Shown: positions 41,131 through 49,612 of the stretch, one piece after another
Numbering within the stretch: position 1 is the stretch's first letter
Layout: every line of letters begins with the position of its first letter
From: an uncultured Bacteroidales bacterium
GTDB taxonomy: Bacteria > Bacteroidota > Bacteroidia > Bacteroidales > Paludibacteraceae
DNA length: 64,000 nucleotides
Assembly: GCA_934716995.1 (NCBI GenBank)
Contig: CAKUYO010000004.1
Location: 54,004 to 118,003 of the forward strand
Direction: 5' to 3'
Notes under the pieces: generated by a model
Told to the model about the DNA's origin: nothing
Database searches by the model: none
What the model saw: the letters and a program-made list of their open reading frames with translations, nothing else
Made by a program: the position numbers and the translations under genes

Positions 41131-41186
41131 ACAAATCTAATGCAACAAATCCAATACAACAAATCTAATACAACAAATCTAATACG
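41131..41186 (+). repeat. Four 14-bp tandem repeats (ACAAATCTAATACA type)
   Basis: ACAAATCTAATGCA, ACAAATCCAATACA, ACAAATCTAATACA and ACAAATCTAATACG in a row between the tRNA terminator and the secDF terminator. With these and the tRNA it accounts for the 583-base gap 40759-41341; 41187-41271 shows nothing I can name. Confidence 0.93.
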
Positions 41187-41271
41187 TATATGGTGAGCGG
41201 CTAAAAATAGCCCATTGGTTGCTCAAAATCAATCTATACCCTATAATTCAGTTATACTATAATTCAAATCA

Positions 41272-41311
41272 AAAAAAGAGACTGCCTAAATCAATAGACA
41301 ATCTCTTTTTT
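41272..41311 (-). terminator. Likely terminator of secDF
   Basis: AAAAAAGAGA (41272-41281) pairs with TCTCTTTTTT (41302-41311) around a 20-base loop. The stem has little GC, so it is weaker than the others here; it lies 31 bases past the secDF stop. Confidence 0.55.
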
Positions 41312-41341
41312 CGTTAAGGTTATATTCCTAACCTATCCGCC

Positions 41342-44300
41342 TTATGCCTTTACAGCGGCCTTGGCAGCCTTATTGGCTTTGCGCTTATCCATTGCATTGG
41401 TAATATCGTAAGCCAGCGGCGAAGCGATACATACCGACGAGTAGGTACCTACGATAACACCCATCACGAGAGCGAAGACGAAACCGCGGATGGTCTCACC
41501 GCCGAAGCAGAAGATTGCCAACAATACCACCAGGGTGGACATAGAGGTCGAGAACGTACGACCGAAAGTCGAGTTGATAGCGTTGTTGATATTGATTTTG
41601 CGGTCGCGCTTCGGATAGAGGTTGTTGTTCTCACGCACACGGTCGAAGATAACCACCGAGGCGTTGATAGAGTAACCGATAACGGTCAGAATAGCCGCAA
41701 TAAACGACTGGTCGATCTCCATAGAGAACGGCATCACTTTCCACAGGATAGCGTACAGACCCAAGATGATGATCGTATCATGGGCAAGGGCGGCAATAGC
41801 ACCCACCGAGTAAGCGAAGTTGCGGAAACGGATCAGGATATAGATGAATATACCGATCAAGGCGGCAATGATAGCCCATACGGCAGCAGTGGTGATATCG
41901 TCTGCTACGGCAGGACCTACTTTCTGCGACTGCATAATACCCACCTCGGGGTTGATCTCCGTGGAGCGGAACTCGTCGAAAGTAACATTACCGAGATAGG
42001 GTTTGCAGCCATCGTAGAGCATCTGCTCGATCTGTGCGTCGGCATCATCGGAGTTGTCCTGAATACGATAGTTGGTCGAAACACGGATCTGGTTCGAACT
42101 ACCGATAGTGATAACGTTGAGCGAGTAGGTCTCGTCGCCGTCCAGGTTGGCTTTGAACACACCGTCAAGCGACTCGCGTACATCCTGCGTATTGACAGGT
42201 TCTGCAAAACGCACCACATAGTTGCGACCACCGGAGAAGTCGATACCGAGGTTCAGTTTACCGAACACGTGCGGCTCCAGACCGAGGATAGCAAAGATAA
42301 TCAGCACACCCGAGATGATATATGCATACTTGCGGAATTTCACAATATCCGCCTTGGTATTCTGCAGGAAGTTCTTGGTCATACGGGTAGCAAACGACAA
42401 CTCTTTGGCGTTCTCTTTGCTTGCGTAGTCGTCAAGGAGCAGACGGGTGATGAACACAGCGGTCAGGAACGACGAGATGATACCGATCATATAGGTAACG
42501 GCGAAACCTTTGATAGGACCTGTACCAAAGATGGCAAGAATAGCACCTGTCAGGAAACTGGTAACGTTGGCATCGACAATAGCGGAGATTGCGTTTTTGA
42601 AACCGCCGTCAATAGCCTGGCGCATACTCTTACCCGCACGCATTTCCTCACGGATACGCTCATAGATCAGCACATTGGCATCGACCGCCATACCCATGGT
42701 AAGGACGATACCCGCAATACCCGGCAGGGTCAATACAGCAGAGAACGAAGCCAAAATACCCACCAACAGGAATATATTGCAGCACAAAGCCGCATCGGCA
42801 ATCAGACCCGGAATCCAGCCGTAGTAGAAGATCATATAGATAAGGATCAGGAGGAAACCGAGAGCAAAACTCCACAAACCGTCGTGGATGGCAGCCTTAC
42901 CGAGCGTAGGACCTACCACATCCTCTTGGATAATACGTGCCGGAGCCGGCATCTTACCCGAGTTGAGAGTGTTTGCCAAGTCTTTTGCCTCTTCCACGGT
43001 AAAGTTACCCGTGATCTGGCTGCTACCGCCCGAAATCTCGTTCTGTACGGCCGGGAAACTATATACGAAACCGTCAAGCACGATAGCGATCGACTTGCCG
43101 ATATTTTCTTTGGTGATACGCTGCCAAGCCTTGGCACCCTCAGCGTTCATCGACATCGAGACATTGGCATAAGCACTGGTCTGCGAGAAGTCGGCACGTG
43201 CGTCGGTAATGACATCACCTTCAAGCGATGAGCGACCGTCGCGCTGTGCTTTGAGTGCTATGAGTTGGTAAACCGAACCTGCCTCGTCAATAGCCTTTAC
43301 TGTCCATGCGAGACGCAGGTCGCGCGGCAGTACCTGTTTGGCAATCTGCGAGTTGAGCATTGCGCTGACAGCAGCGGTGTCGGTATAGTGTACCATACCT
43401 ACCACCGGACCGCGGTATGCCTGACCTGCCTGGTTAACAGCAGGGTTGAGTACGGCAAAGAGCGGGTTTTGTTTCTTGTATTGTGCCAGTTGCTCCTCTT
43501 GGCTTACCTCGGCGGAATCGTTCTGCAGTCCCTCTACGAGGTCAGCAAGATCGCCGTCAGCGGTAGTATCCGGGGTCTCGGCAACGGTTGCTTCGGTAGT
43601 AGCCTGTGCAGCATCGGTAGCGGCATTGAGTTGCGCATACTCACTGTTGATTTGTACGAGTTGGGGCAGAATCTCCGCGAGGTCGTAGGTCTCCCAGAAC
43701 TCGAGATTAGCCGAACCTTGGAGCAGTTTACGAACACGCTCCGGCTCCTTTACGCCCGGCAACTCGATCAGAATACGACCGGGCTGGGAGAGTTTCTGGA
43801 TATTGGGTTGTACCACACCGAAACGGTCGATACGGGTACGGAGCACTTTGAACGAGTTGTTTACTGCACCGTCCACCTCTTCGCGGATCACTTTCTCGAC
43901 CTCGTCGTTGGTGGAGTTGAAGTTCACTTTGTCCTTGAGTTCGAAAGTAGAGAACACACTTGCCAACTGTGCGTTAGGGTCCACCTCTTTGAACGACTCG
44001 ATAAAGAGCGTTACGAAGTCGGTACCGCTGGATTTCTGTTTCTCTTGTGCCAAAGCCATCGCCTTGGTGAAAGTCTCGGAGGTGTTGTTACCTGAGAGTA
44101 CACGAATGATGTCGGGTACGCTGACCTCCATGGTAACGTTCATACCGCCTTTCAGGTCAAGACCGAGGTTAATCTCTTTCTCGCGGCACTCTTTGAGTGT
44201 GTAGCCGAACCATACTTTCTTTGATGCAATCGAGTCGAGGTAAACGTACTCTTTTGCAGCATTGTCTCCTGCATACTCTTGTGCCTTCTTATCGTAGTGA

Positions 44301-44386
44301 GAAGTAACAACAGAGAACGACAGGTAGAAGGCGCACACCAAGAAGAGGATCACCGCCATAAATCTAACAAGCCATTTGTTTTGCAT
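41342..44386 (-). CDS. secDF: Protein translocase SecDF fusion
   Basis: Fused SecD-SecF of 1014 residues, the form usual in Bacteroidetes. The SecD half (about 1-640) has an N-terminal helix, a large periplasmic P1 region (GLDLKGGMNVTMEVSV, IELPGVKEPERVRKLL) and six helices with GMAVDANVLIYERIREE; the SecF half (about 660-1014) shows GIDFSGGRNYVVRF and SINASVVIFDRVRENN. SecDF uses the proton gradient to help pull exported proteins across the inner membrane. An inserted Ala/Thr/Asp-rich segment near 250-300 in the P1 region looks disordered. It is monocistronic, with its own promoter. Confidence 0.97.
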   Translation of the reverse strand: MQNKWLVRFMAVILFLVCAFYLSFSVVTSHYDKKAQEYAGDNAAKEYVYLDSIASKKVWFGYTLKECREKEINLGLDLKGGMNVTMEVSVPDIIRVLSGNNTSETFTKAMALAQEKQKSSGTDFVTLFIESFKEVDPNAQLASVFSTFELKDKVNFNSTNDEVEKVIREEVDGAVNNSFKVLRTRIDRFGVVQPNIQKLSQPGRILIELPGVKEPERVRKLLQGSANLEFWETYDLAEILPQLVQINSEYAQLNAATDAAQATTEATVAETPDTTADGDLADLVEGLQNDSAEVSQEEQLAQYKKQNPLFAVLNPAVNQAGQAYRGPVVGMVHYTDTAAVSAMLNSQIAKQVLPRDLRLAWTVKAIDEAGSVYQLIALKAQRDGRSSLEGDVITDARADFSQTSAYANVSMSMNAEGAKAWQRITKENIGKSIAIVLDGFVYSFPAVQNEISGGSSQITGNFTVEEAKDLANTLNSGKMPAPARIIQEDVVGPTLGKAAIHDGLWSFALGFLLILIYMIFYYGWIPGLIADAALCCNIFLLVGILASFSAVLTLPGIAGIVLTMGMAVDANVLIYERIREEMRAGKSMRQAIDGGFKNAISAIVDANVTSFLTGAILAIFGTGPIKGFAVTYMIGIISSFLTAVFITRLLLDDYASKENAKELSFATRMTKNFLQNTKADIVKFRKYAYIISGVLIIFAILGLEPHVFGKLNLGIDFSGGRNYVVRFAEPVNTQDVRESLDGVFKANLDGDETYSLNVITIGSSNQIRVSTNYRIQDNSDDADAQIEQMLYDGCKPYLGNVTFDEFRSTEINPEVGIMQSQKVGPAVADDITTAAVWAIIAALIGIFIYILIRFRNFAYSVGAIAALAHDTIIILGLYAILWKVMPFSMEIDQSFIAAILTVIGYSINASVVIFDRVRENNNLYPKRDRKININNAINSTFGRTFSTSMSTLVVLLAIFCFGGETIRGFVFALVMGVIVGTYSSVCIASPLAYDITNAMDKRKANKAAKAAVKA

Positions 44387-44460
44387 AATCTATTTGTGTT
44401 TTATTATTTATTTCTGCAATCCTTTGGCTGCACTATGCCATAGTGCATACAAAAAGCGCA

Positions 44461-44492
44461 CAAAGGTACAACTTTTTTCCGAAACTTACAAA
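44461..44492 (-). promoter_or_regulatory. Promoter for secDF
   Basis: Minus-strand TTTG (44489-44492) and TACCTTTG (44461-44468), 20 bases apart, ~75 bases before the start codon. Confidence 0.78.
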
Positions 44493-44600
44493 TAATTTTA
44501 AGTTTCCGTCTGAAAAAGCAAGTATATGCACCGCTACGAGGGTGTTGAACGGCGTTGTGCAGCATCTCCTAACGGTTGCAATATAGGCATATCGTATTAT

Positions 44601-44644
44601 TAACAACCCGTTAATCACCCGATAATCACCCGATAATCACCCGA
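44601..44644 (+). repeat. Four 11-bp tandem repeats (TAATCACCCGA type)
   Basis: TAACAACCCGT followed by three identical TAATCACCCGA units. The same unit as at 32191-32240, but here without the 153-bp element in front. Together with the secDF promoter and the pckA terminator it accounts for the 369-base gap 44387-44755. Confidence 0.95.
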
Positions 44645-44695
44645 TGCTGTTATACGGAAGTACCTGAATAATCGCAGACTATCTTGCTAACACAA

Positions 44696-44735
44696 AAAAA
44701 CAGGCTGTCTGACATACATCAGACAGCCTGTTTTT
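44696..44735 (-). terminator. Terminator of pckA
   Basis: Perfect 17-bp stem (44696-44712 with 44719-44735) around CATACA, with A/T-rich ends in both directions, 20 bases past the pckA stop. Confidence 0.93.
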
Positions 44736-44755
44736 ATACTAAGTCTCTACTCTAA

Positions 44756-46360
44756 TTAGAGTTGAGGACCGGCAGCAACGAGGGCTTTACCTGCCTCGTT
44801 GGTCTCGTACTTAACGAAGTTCTTGATGAAACGACCAGCCAAATCCTTTGCCTTAACATCCCACTCGGCAGCATCTTTGTAGGTGTCGCGAGGATCAAGG
44901 ATAGCAGGATCTACGCCCGGCAGAGCGGTCGGAACCTCGAAATTGAAATACGGGATCTTCTTGGTAGGCGCATTGAGGATGTCGCCACCGAGGATAGCGT
45001 CGATGATGCCACGTGTATCGCGGATAGAGATACGTTTGCCCGTACCGTTCCAACCGGTGTTGACAAGGTATGCTTTCGCACCCGATTTCTCCATTTTCTT
45101 AACTAGTTCCTCTGCGTATTTGGTCGGATGGAGTTCGAGGAACGCCTGACCGAAGCAAGCCGAGAAAGTAGGAGTAGGCTCGGTGATACCGCGCTCTGTA
45201 CCTGCCAACTTGGCGGTGAAGCCGCTCAGGAAGTAGTACTTGGTCTGCTCGGGAGTCAGGATGGATACCGGAGGCAGTACGCCGAATGCATCAGCCGACA
45301 GGAAGATAACGTTCTTGGCTGCAGGACCTGCAGAAATCGGCTTAACGATATTCTTGATGTGATAGATAGGATACGAAACACGGGTATTCTCGGTAACGCT
45401 CTTGTCTGCGAAATCAATCTTGCCGTTAGCATCAACGGTTACGTTCTCAAGGAGTGCATCGCGGCGGATAGCGTTGTAGATGTCCGGCTCGCTCTCTTTA
45501 TCAAGGTTGATCACCTTGGCATAGCAACCGCCTTCGAGGTTGAATACGCCCTTGTCGTCCCATCCGTGCTCGTCATCGCCGATAAGCAGACGTTTCGGGT
45601 CAGTCGAAAGGGTGGTCTTACCCGTACCCGACAGACCGAAGAATATAGCGGTGTTTTTGCCCTCCATATCGGTGTTAGCCGAGCAGTGCATCGAAGCGAT
45701 GCCCTTGAGAGGCAGATAGTAGTTTTGCATCGAGAACATACCTTTCTTCATCTCGCCGCCGTACCATGTGTTGATGATTACCTGCTCGTGGCTGGTGGTG
45801 TTGAAAGCAACGCAGGTCTCGCTGTTCAGACCGAGTTCTTTGTAGTTTTCTACTTTAGCCTTCGAAGCGTTGTAAATCACGAAGTTAGGCTCAAAGTTCT
45901 CCAACTCCTCTGCGGTCGGACGGATGAACATATTGGTAACGAAGTGTGCCTGCCATGCTACCTCTACGATGAAACGGACAGCCAGACGGGTTTCTTTGTT
46001 GGCACCGCAGAATGCATCTACCACGAACAGACGTTTGTTGCTCAACTCTTTCTGTGCCAAAGCCTTCACCTCACCCCATACTTTCTCCGACATCGGGTGG
46101 TTGTCGTTCTTGTAAGCGTCGCTTGTCCACCAAACATTGTCGTGGCTCTGTGCGTCGTCAACGATGTATTTGTCCTTAGGCGAACGACCGGTGAAGACAC
46201 CTGTCATTACGTTTACAGCACCCAACTCGGTAACTTGTCCCTTCTCATAACCAACCAAATTCGATTTGGTTTCCTCCTCGAACAACTGCTCGTAAGAAGG
46301 GTTGTGTACGATCTCGGTAGTACCCGTGATACCGTACTGTGTAAGATCAAGATTTTTCAT
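44756..46360 (-). CDS. pckA: Phosphoenolpyruvate carboxykinase (ATP)
   Basis: ATP-type PEPCK of 534 residues, the usual length. It interconverts oxaloacetate + ATP and phosphoenolpyruvate + CO2 + ADP; in fermenting Bacteroidetes it commonly runs toward oxaloacetate. Kinase-1a motif FFGLSGTGKTTLS lies near 238-250, kinase-2 LLIGDDEHGW follows, and the substrate Arg and Lys regions (RGITEPTPTFSACFG; NTGWNGTGKRISI) are present. It is monocistronic with a strong promoter and terminator. Confidence 0.98.
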   Translation of the reverse strand: MKNLDLTQYGITGTTEIVHNPSYEQLFEEETKSNLVGYEKGQVTELGAVNVMTGVFTGRSPKDKYIVDDAQSHDNVWWTSDAYKNDNHPMSEKVWGEVKALAQKELSNKRLFVVDAFCGANKETRLAVRFIVEVAWQAHFVTNMFIRPTAEELENFEPNFVIYNASKAKVENYKELGLNSETCVAFNTTSHEQVIINTWYGGEMKKGMFSMQNYYLPLKGIASMHCSANTDMEGKNTAIFFGLSGTGKTTLSTDPKRLLIGDDEHGWDDKGVFNLEGGCYAKVINLDKESEPDIYNAIRRDALLENVTVDANGKIDFADKSVTENTRVSYPIYHIKNIVKPISAGPAAKNVIFLSADAFGVLPPVSILTPEQTKYYFLSGFTAKLAGTERGITEPTPTFSACFGQAFLELHPTKYAEELVKKMEKSGAKAYLVNTGWNGTGKRISIRDTRGIIDAILGGDILNAPTKKIPYFNFEVPTALPGVDPAILDPRDTYKDAAEWDVKAKDLAGRFIKNFVKYETNEAGKALVAAGPQL

Positions 46361-46471
46361 AATAGTATAGTTTTAATATATTGATTTACATTTGGTTCTT
46401 TTGCAAGTATGCAAACTTTGTGCCAATCGGGGAACCGGCGGTTTGCAACAGAACCCCATTTTTAGACGCTA

Positions 46472-46503
46472 CAAAAGTACAACAAAAACTCGAAACGGAC
46501 AAA
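46472..46503 (-). promoter_or_regulatory. Promoter for pckA
   Basis: Minus-strand TTTG (46500-46503) and TACTTTTG (46472-46479), 20 bases apart, giving a ~105-base leader. Confidence 0.78.
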
Positions 46504-46600
46504 AAGGGGTCGGTTTTTCGGCTGAAAACGAAAAAAATGACAAGTTAAGTTGCCAAAAAACACGAAAATATGCTATAAAACATATTTTTCTTGCAAAATA

Positions 46601-46632
46601 TTTGGTCATATCAAAAATATGCAGTACTTTTG
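46601..46632 (+). promoter_or_regulatory. Rightward promoter of a candidate small RNA
   Basis: TTTG (46601-46604) and TACTTTTG (46625-46632), exactly 20 bases apart, pointing into a region without a gene on the plus strand. Confidence 0.75.
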
Positions 46633-46638
46633 CACCGT

Positions 46639-46708
46639 GTTTTTCATGGTATTAGATTTAAGGTTAAGTAAAAAGATTGGGTTGTCGTGATGACAATCCT
46701 CTTTTTTT
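46639..46708 (+). ncRNA. Candidate small RNA (~70 nt), unknown function
   Basis: A consensus promoter (46601-46632) is followed by ~40 unstructured A/T-rich bases (TTTTTCATGGTATTAGATTT and on) and then an intrinsic terminator: GGGTTGTC (46679-46686), loop GTGAT, GACAATCC (46692-46699), with an outer AAAGA/TCTTT and seven T. No open frame of useful size lies inside. A second terminator (46722-46757) follows. The neighbours pckA and trmB are both on the minus strand, so this is an isolated plus-strand unit. Start and end are estimates from the promoter and the T-run. Confidence 0.6.
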
Positions 46709-46721
46709 ATATAAAGACATT

Positions 46722-46760
46722 AAAGTCCTTAAAGTCGATAACGACTTTAAGGACTTTTTG
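46722..46760. terminator. Perfect 16-bp palindromic terminator
   Basis: AAAGTCCTTAAAGTCG (46722-46737) and its exact complement (46742-46757) around ATAA, followed by TTGTTT. It backs up the small-RNA terminator and may serve trmB from the other side. Just right of it (46767-46815) is a degenerate piece of the dispersed element (CCTATGCCGCAGAGCGGGCA). With the pckA promoter and the small RNA this accounts for the 480-base gap 46361-46840. Confidence 0.85.
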
Positions 46761-46840
46761 TTTATTCCTATGCCGCAGAGCGGGCAAGAGAAACAGAAAC
46801 AATTAAGCGAAAGAATATCTCTGATACACACTCTTACTTA

Positions 46841-47632
46841 TTACACAAGAGTACTGTCTTTTGTTGTATTCTCACAGGGCGAGGTATAGTTCCGACCGTA
46901 GGAGCGGTAGGTATCCTTTTCGATTTCGATTTGGGGTTCCTCAAAGGCGGTCTTTGGCACGAGTTGCCAACGGAGATATTTGATGGTCAGACCGCGGTCG
47001 AGCCACTGGTGCTCGTAGTGGGTCTGCAACATCTTCGCCTCGCGGAGTGTATCGGTCTCAGCAGTATGATACAAGTCAGCAGTATCTGCCAAGACGGGAT
47101 AGTGATTCAAGCGCAACATCTCGCGCGTGTACGTATATAGGAAAGGACTGTCCGTCTTGAGATGGATAAGTCCGCCGGGGCGCACCAACTGCTGATAACG
47201 CTGCATAAACCATGTGGAGGTCAGGCGTTTGGTGGCTTTCTTCATCTGCGGGTCGGGGAACGTAATCCATATCCCGTCCACCTCATCGAGTGCAAAGAAA
47301 GCGGTAAGCATCTCTATGTTCGTGCGCAGGAACGCCACGTTGGTCATACCTGCCTGCTCCGCCTGTTTGGCACCCGCCCACATACGCGCACCCTTGATGT
47401 CGATACCGATAAAATTCTTGTCGGGATACAGTTGCGCCAGACCGACGGTATATTCACCCCGCCCGCAACCGAGTTCCAGCACAATCGGGTTGTCGTTATG
47501 GAAATAGCCGTCGCGCCAATGCCCTGCCAACTTGGTAACAGGACTGTCGGGAAGTATCTCGCGTGCGCCGCATTGGAAGACGTTGCGGAACGTCTCCATC
47601 TCGGCGAATTTCTTCAGTTTGTTCTTACCCAT
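46841..47632 (-). CDS. trmB: tRNA (guanine46-N7)-methyltransferase TrmB
   Basis: SAM-dependent methyltransferase of 263 residues making m7G46 in the tRNA variable loop. The SAM site reads IVLELGCGRGEYTVGLA near 52-68, followed by FIGIDIKGARMW; the catalytic/tRNA region has WITFPDPQMKKA (usual form xFPDPWxKKRH) and LKTDSPFLYTY. The ending is longer than in Escherichia coli TrmB by ~25 residues. It lies 156 bases after gldH, with a dispersed repeat between, so co-transcription is uncertain. Confidence 0.94.
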   Translation of the reverse strand: MGKNKLKKFAEMETFRNVFQCGAREILPDSPVTKLAGHWRDGYFHNDNPIVLELGCGRGEYTVGLAQLYPDKNFIGIDIKGARMWAGAKQAEQAGMTNVAFLRTNIEMLTAFFALDEVDGIWITFPDPQMKKATKRLTSTWFMQRYQQLVRPGGLIHLKTDSPFLYTYTREMLRLNHYPVLADTADLYHTAETDTLREAKMLQTHYEHQWLDRGLTIKYLRWQLVPKTAFEEPQIEIEKDTYRSYGRNYTSPCENTTKDSTLV

Positions 47633-47647
47633 AGATAGTGCTTAATG

Positions 47648-47771
47648 TGAGCGATATAAAAACTCCTTTGCCGCAAAGCGGCAAGAAATCCAAATGAATC
47701 TTTGTTCTTACATCCATAAATTGACATAAATTTTATTCGCCTACGGCGGAGAAATATGTCATCTATGCTTA
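47648..47771 (+). repeat. Dispersed element, second subtype, copy 1
   Basis: Aligns without visible gaps to 51484-51610: GTGAG...CGATATAAAA, CTTTGCCGCAAAGCGGCAAG hairpin, then TCCATAAATTG, ATTCGCCTACGGCGG and ATGCTT. It fills the gap between gldH and trmB. The first hairpin is shared with the 19672/31981 subtype, but the second half differs. Confidence 0.8.
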
Positions 47772-47788
47772 TATCGAATTGGTGTTGC

Positions 47789-48247
47789 TTACTCGTTTTT
47801 CCTGATGATCAGCCCCACATCGGATATGCCTTTGAGGGACTGCTCGCGCATACCCTGCTGAATATACCATACCTGCTCGCCGCTGTGCGGGAAACGGTAT
47901 GCTTCCTCATACAGCACGGGCATTTCTATCAGTCCGTTACGCCCGTTGCCCAGCCACTCACCGCGGTCGTTGGCAAGATAGAACTCGATGGTATCCTGAC
48001 GGAGCGAGTCGCCCACAAAGAGCCACATATTCTGGTACGGATACTGCTCGGTATGGCGCACGCAGACCAGCATTTGGTAAGTGGCAAGGGTATCGGTGAT
48101 GCCGAAACGGTAGGTCAGTACAGAGTCCACCCCCCACTCTTTCATTGGGACGGAGCGGAACTCGGAATAGACGGTATTGCGATTGCAAGCAATGAGCAAC
48201 AGCAAGCAACTACTTATTAGCAGGGCGGTTCGTATTCGGGCGGTCAT
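47789..48247 (-). CDS. gldH: GldH family lipoprotein
   Basis: Lipoprotein of 152 residues: signal peptide with lipobox (LLIAC near 15-19), then a beta-rich domain with VYSEFRSVPMKEWGVDSVLTY and a C-terminal QGMREQSLKGISDVGLIIRK, typical of GldH. In gliding Bacteroidetes GldH is needed for motility; non-motile Bacteroidales also keep it and its job there is unclear. The open frame extends far upstream inside the RicT gene, but the ATG at 48247 gives the signal peptide. It overlaps the RicT-like gene by 38 bases. Confidence 0.9.
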   Translation of the reverse strand: MTARIRTALLISSCLLLLIACNRNTVYSEFRSVPMKEWGVDSVLTYRFGITDTLATYQMLVCVRHTEQYPYQNMWLFVGDSLRQDTIEFYLANDRGEWLGNGRNGLIEMPVLYEEAYRFPHSGEQVWYIQQGMREQSLKGISDVGLIIRKNE

Positions 48248-49502
48248 TGGTGCGGGGTGTATTGTTGCGCATACGGTTATCCGGACGGCGGCGTTGCTCT
48301 CCGTCGGGGTGGAACCCCTTGTCGTCGCGTCCGTCCAGACGGGGACGGTTGTCGCCTCTGTTATTGCGCGGTTCTCTGTTATCACGGCGGGGGCGGTTAT
48401 CACGGTTATCCCGTTGCGGGCGGCGTTTCTTGTCGAAGCGTGTAAGGTCGTCCTGCCCGACCACGTTCTGGTAGCCGATCTCGGGTACATCGGTGGCGGT
48501 AGTGGATTTGCCGCCGAGGGTATCCGGTTTCTCACCGCGGCGGTTCATCTCTATGATGTCCTTTGCCTGCTCCGGCGTAAGCACCTGCAGATTGACAGGC
48601 ATACGCTGGTCGGTGGAATACGTGGCGGTTCCTTTGAGCGGATCGGTAGAGAACAGATAGTACGTCCCCTCTTTGGTCTCCAGCGGGATATTGCGCTGCG
48701 GCATACGGCGTACCGCCTCCTCATAGACAGGCACCTCGTAGTTAAGACAGCACTTGAGTTTGGCACACATACCCGCTAATTTCTGCGGGTTGGGCGATAT
48801 ATTCTGCAAGCGTGCGGCTCCCGTACCGACGGACGAGAAATTGGTCATCCACGTAGTACAGCACAGCTCGCGTCCGCAAGGTCCCGTTCCGCCTATACGT
48901 CCTGCCTCCTGACGGGCACCGATCTGTTTCATCTCCACACGGATACGGAATGTCTCGGCATAGACCTTGATCAGTTGGCGGAAATCGACACGTCCGTCAG
49001 CAATATAGTAAAAAATAGCCTTGGAGCCGTCGCCCTGATACTCCACATCACCGATCTTCATCTCCAAACCGAGCGATTTTGCCAGTTGGCGGGCTTTGAT
49101 CATTGTCTCCTGCTCTTTGGCGTGCGCCTGCGCAGCACGCTCCAGGTCTTCTTCTGTAGCAAAACGCAGCACGTCGCGCACCTCATAACGGGTGGTATCG
49201 ATATGGTTCTTCTGCATTTGCAGTTTGACCAGCCGCCCCGTCAGCACCACCTCGCCGAGGTCGGTACCGGGATTGGACGCCACTACAATCACCGAGCCTT
49301 TCTCCAGAGGGAGATGCTTGGAGTTGTGGTAATAGCCCTTGCGGGTGTTCTTGAACTGCACTTCCACGAGGTCGGTTTCCGCCACATTCTCGGGCAGGTC
49401 GCAGAGCCAGTCGGTAACGGGCAGCATGTGCGCCGAGTTGCGGCAGCAGCCTTTGGCGTTAAACCGACAGGATTCATTATTCAGTGTAAACTTATCTTCC
49501 AT
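48210..49502 (-). CDS. PSP1 / RicT-like protein
   Basis: Protein of 430 residues. The PSP1 domain (about 45-300) has conserved cysteines in GRELCCTTWM and MCAKLKCCLNYE; an N-terminal SCRFNAKGCC adds more. In Bacillus the relative RicT (YaaT) works with RicA and RicF in a complex with iron-sulfur clusters that affects RNA processing. The last ~75 residues are a low-complexity tail of Arg, Asn, Asp and Pro, probably disordered and RNA-binding. The order holB-ricT-gldH is common in Bacteroidetes. It overlaps gldH by 38 bases. Confidence 0.92.
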   Translation of the reverse strand: MEDKFTLNNESCRFNAKGCCRNSAHMLPVTDWLCDLPENVAETDLVEVQFKNTRKGYYHNSKHLPLEKGSVIVVASNPGTDLGEVVLTGRLVKLQMQKNHIDTTRYEVRDVLRFATEEDLERAAQAHAKEQETMIKARQLAKSLGLEMKIGDVEYQGDGSKAIFYYIADGRVDFRQLIKVYAETFRIRVEMKQIGARQEAGRIGGTGPCGRELCCTTWMTNFSSVGTGAARLQNISPNPQKLAGMCAKLKCCLNYEVPVYEEAVRRMPQRNIPLETKEGTYYLFSTDPLKGTATYSTDQRMPVNLQVLTPEQAKDIIEMNRRGEKPDTLGGKSTTATDVPEIGYQNVVGQDDLTRFDKKRRPQRDNRDNRPRRDNREPRNNRGDNRPRLDGRDDKGFHPDGEQRRRPDNRMRNNTPRTNDRPNTNRPANK

Positions 49503-49542
49503 GTATAATTAACAAGTAATAATTAACAATATATAATATGCA

Positions 49543-49612
49543 AAGCGGCTCTAACTTCCAACTTGCAACAGCGAAGCGGCTCTAACTTCCAACCTCCCAG
49601 CCGCAGGCGGTC
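49543..49612 (+). repeat. GC-rich repeats between holB and the RicT gene
   Basis: AAGCGGCTCTAACTTCCAAC occurs twice (49543-49562 and 49574-49593), followed by a stretch (49591-49612) that is the near reverse complement of 27791-27814. It ends exactly at the holB stop codon. Confidence 0.75.

Noticed and set aside
41780..43231. 483-codon plus-strand frame inside secDF
   Set aside because: Antisense shadow; residues such as long HRDIG/DQDID strings are artefacts of reversed hydrophobic codons.
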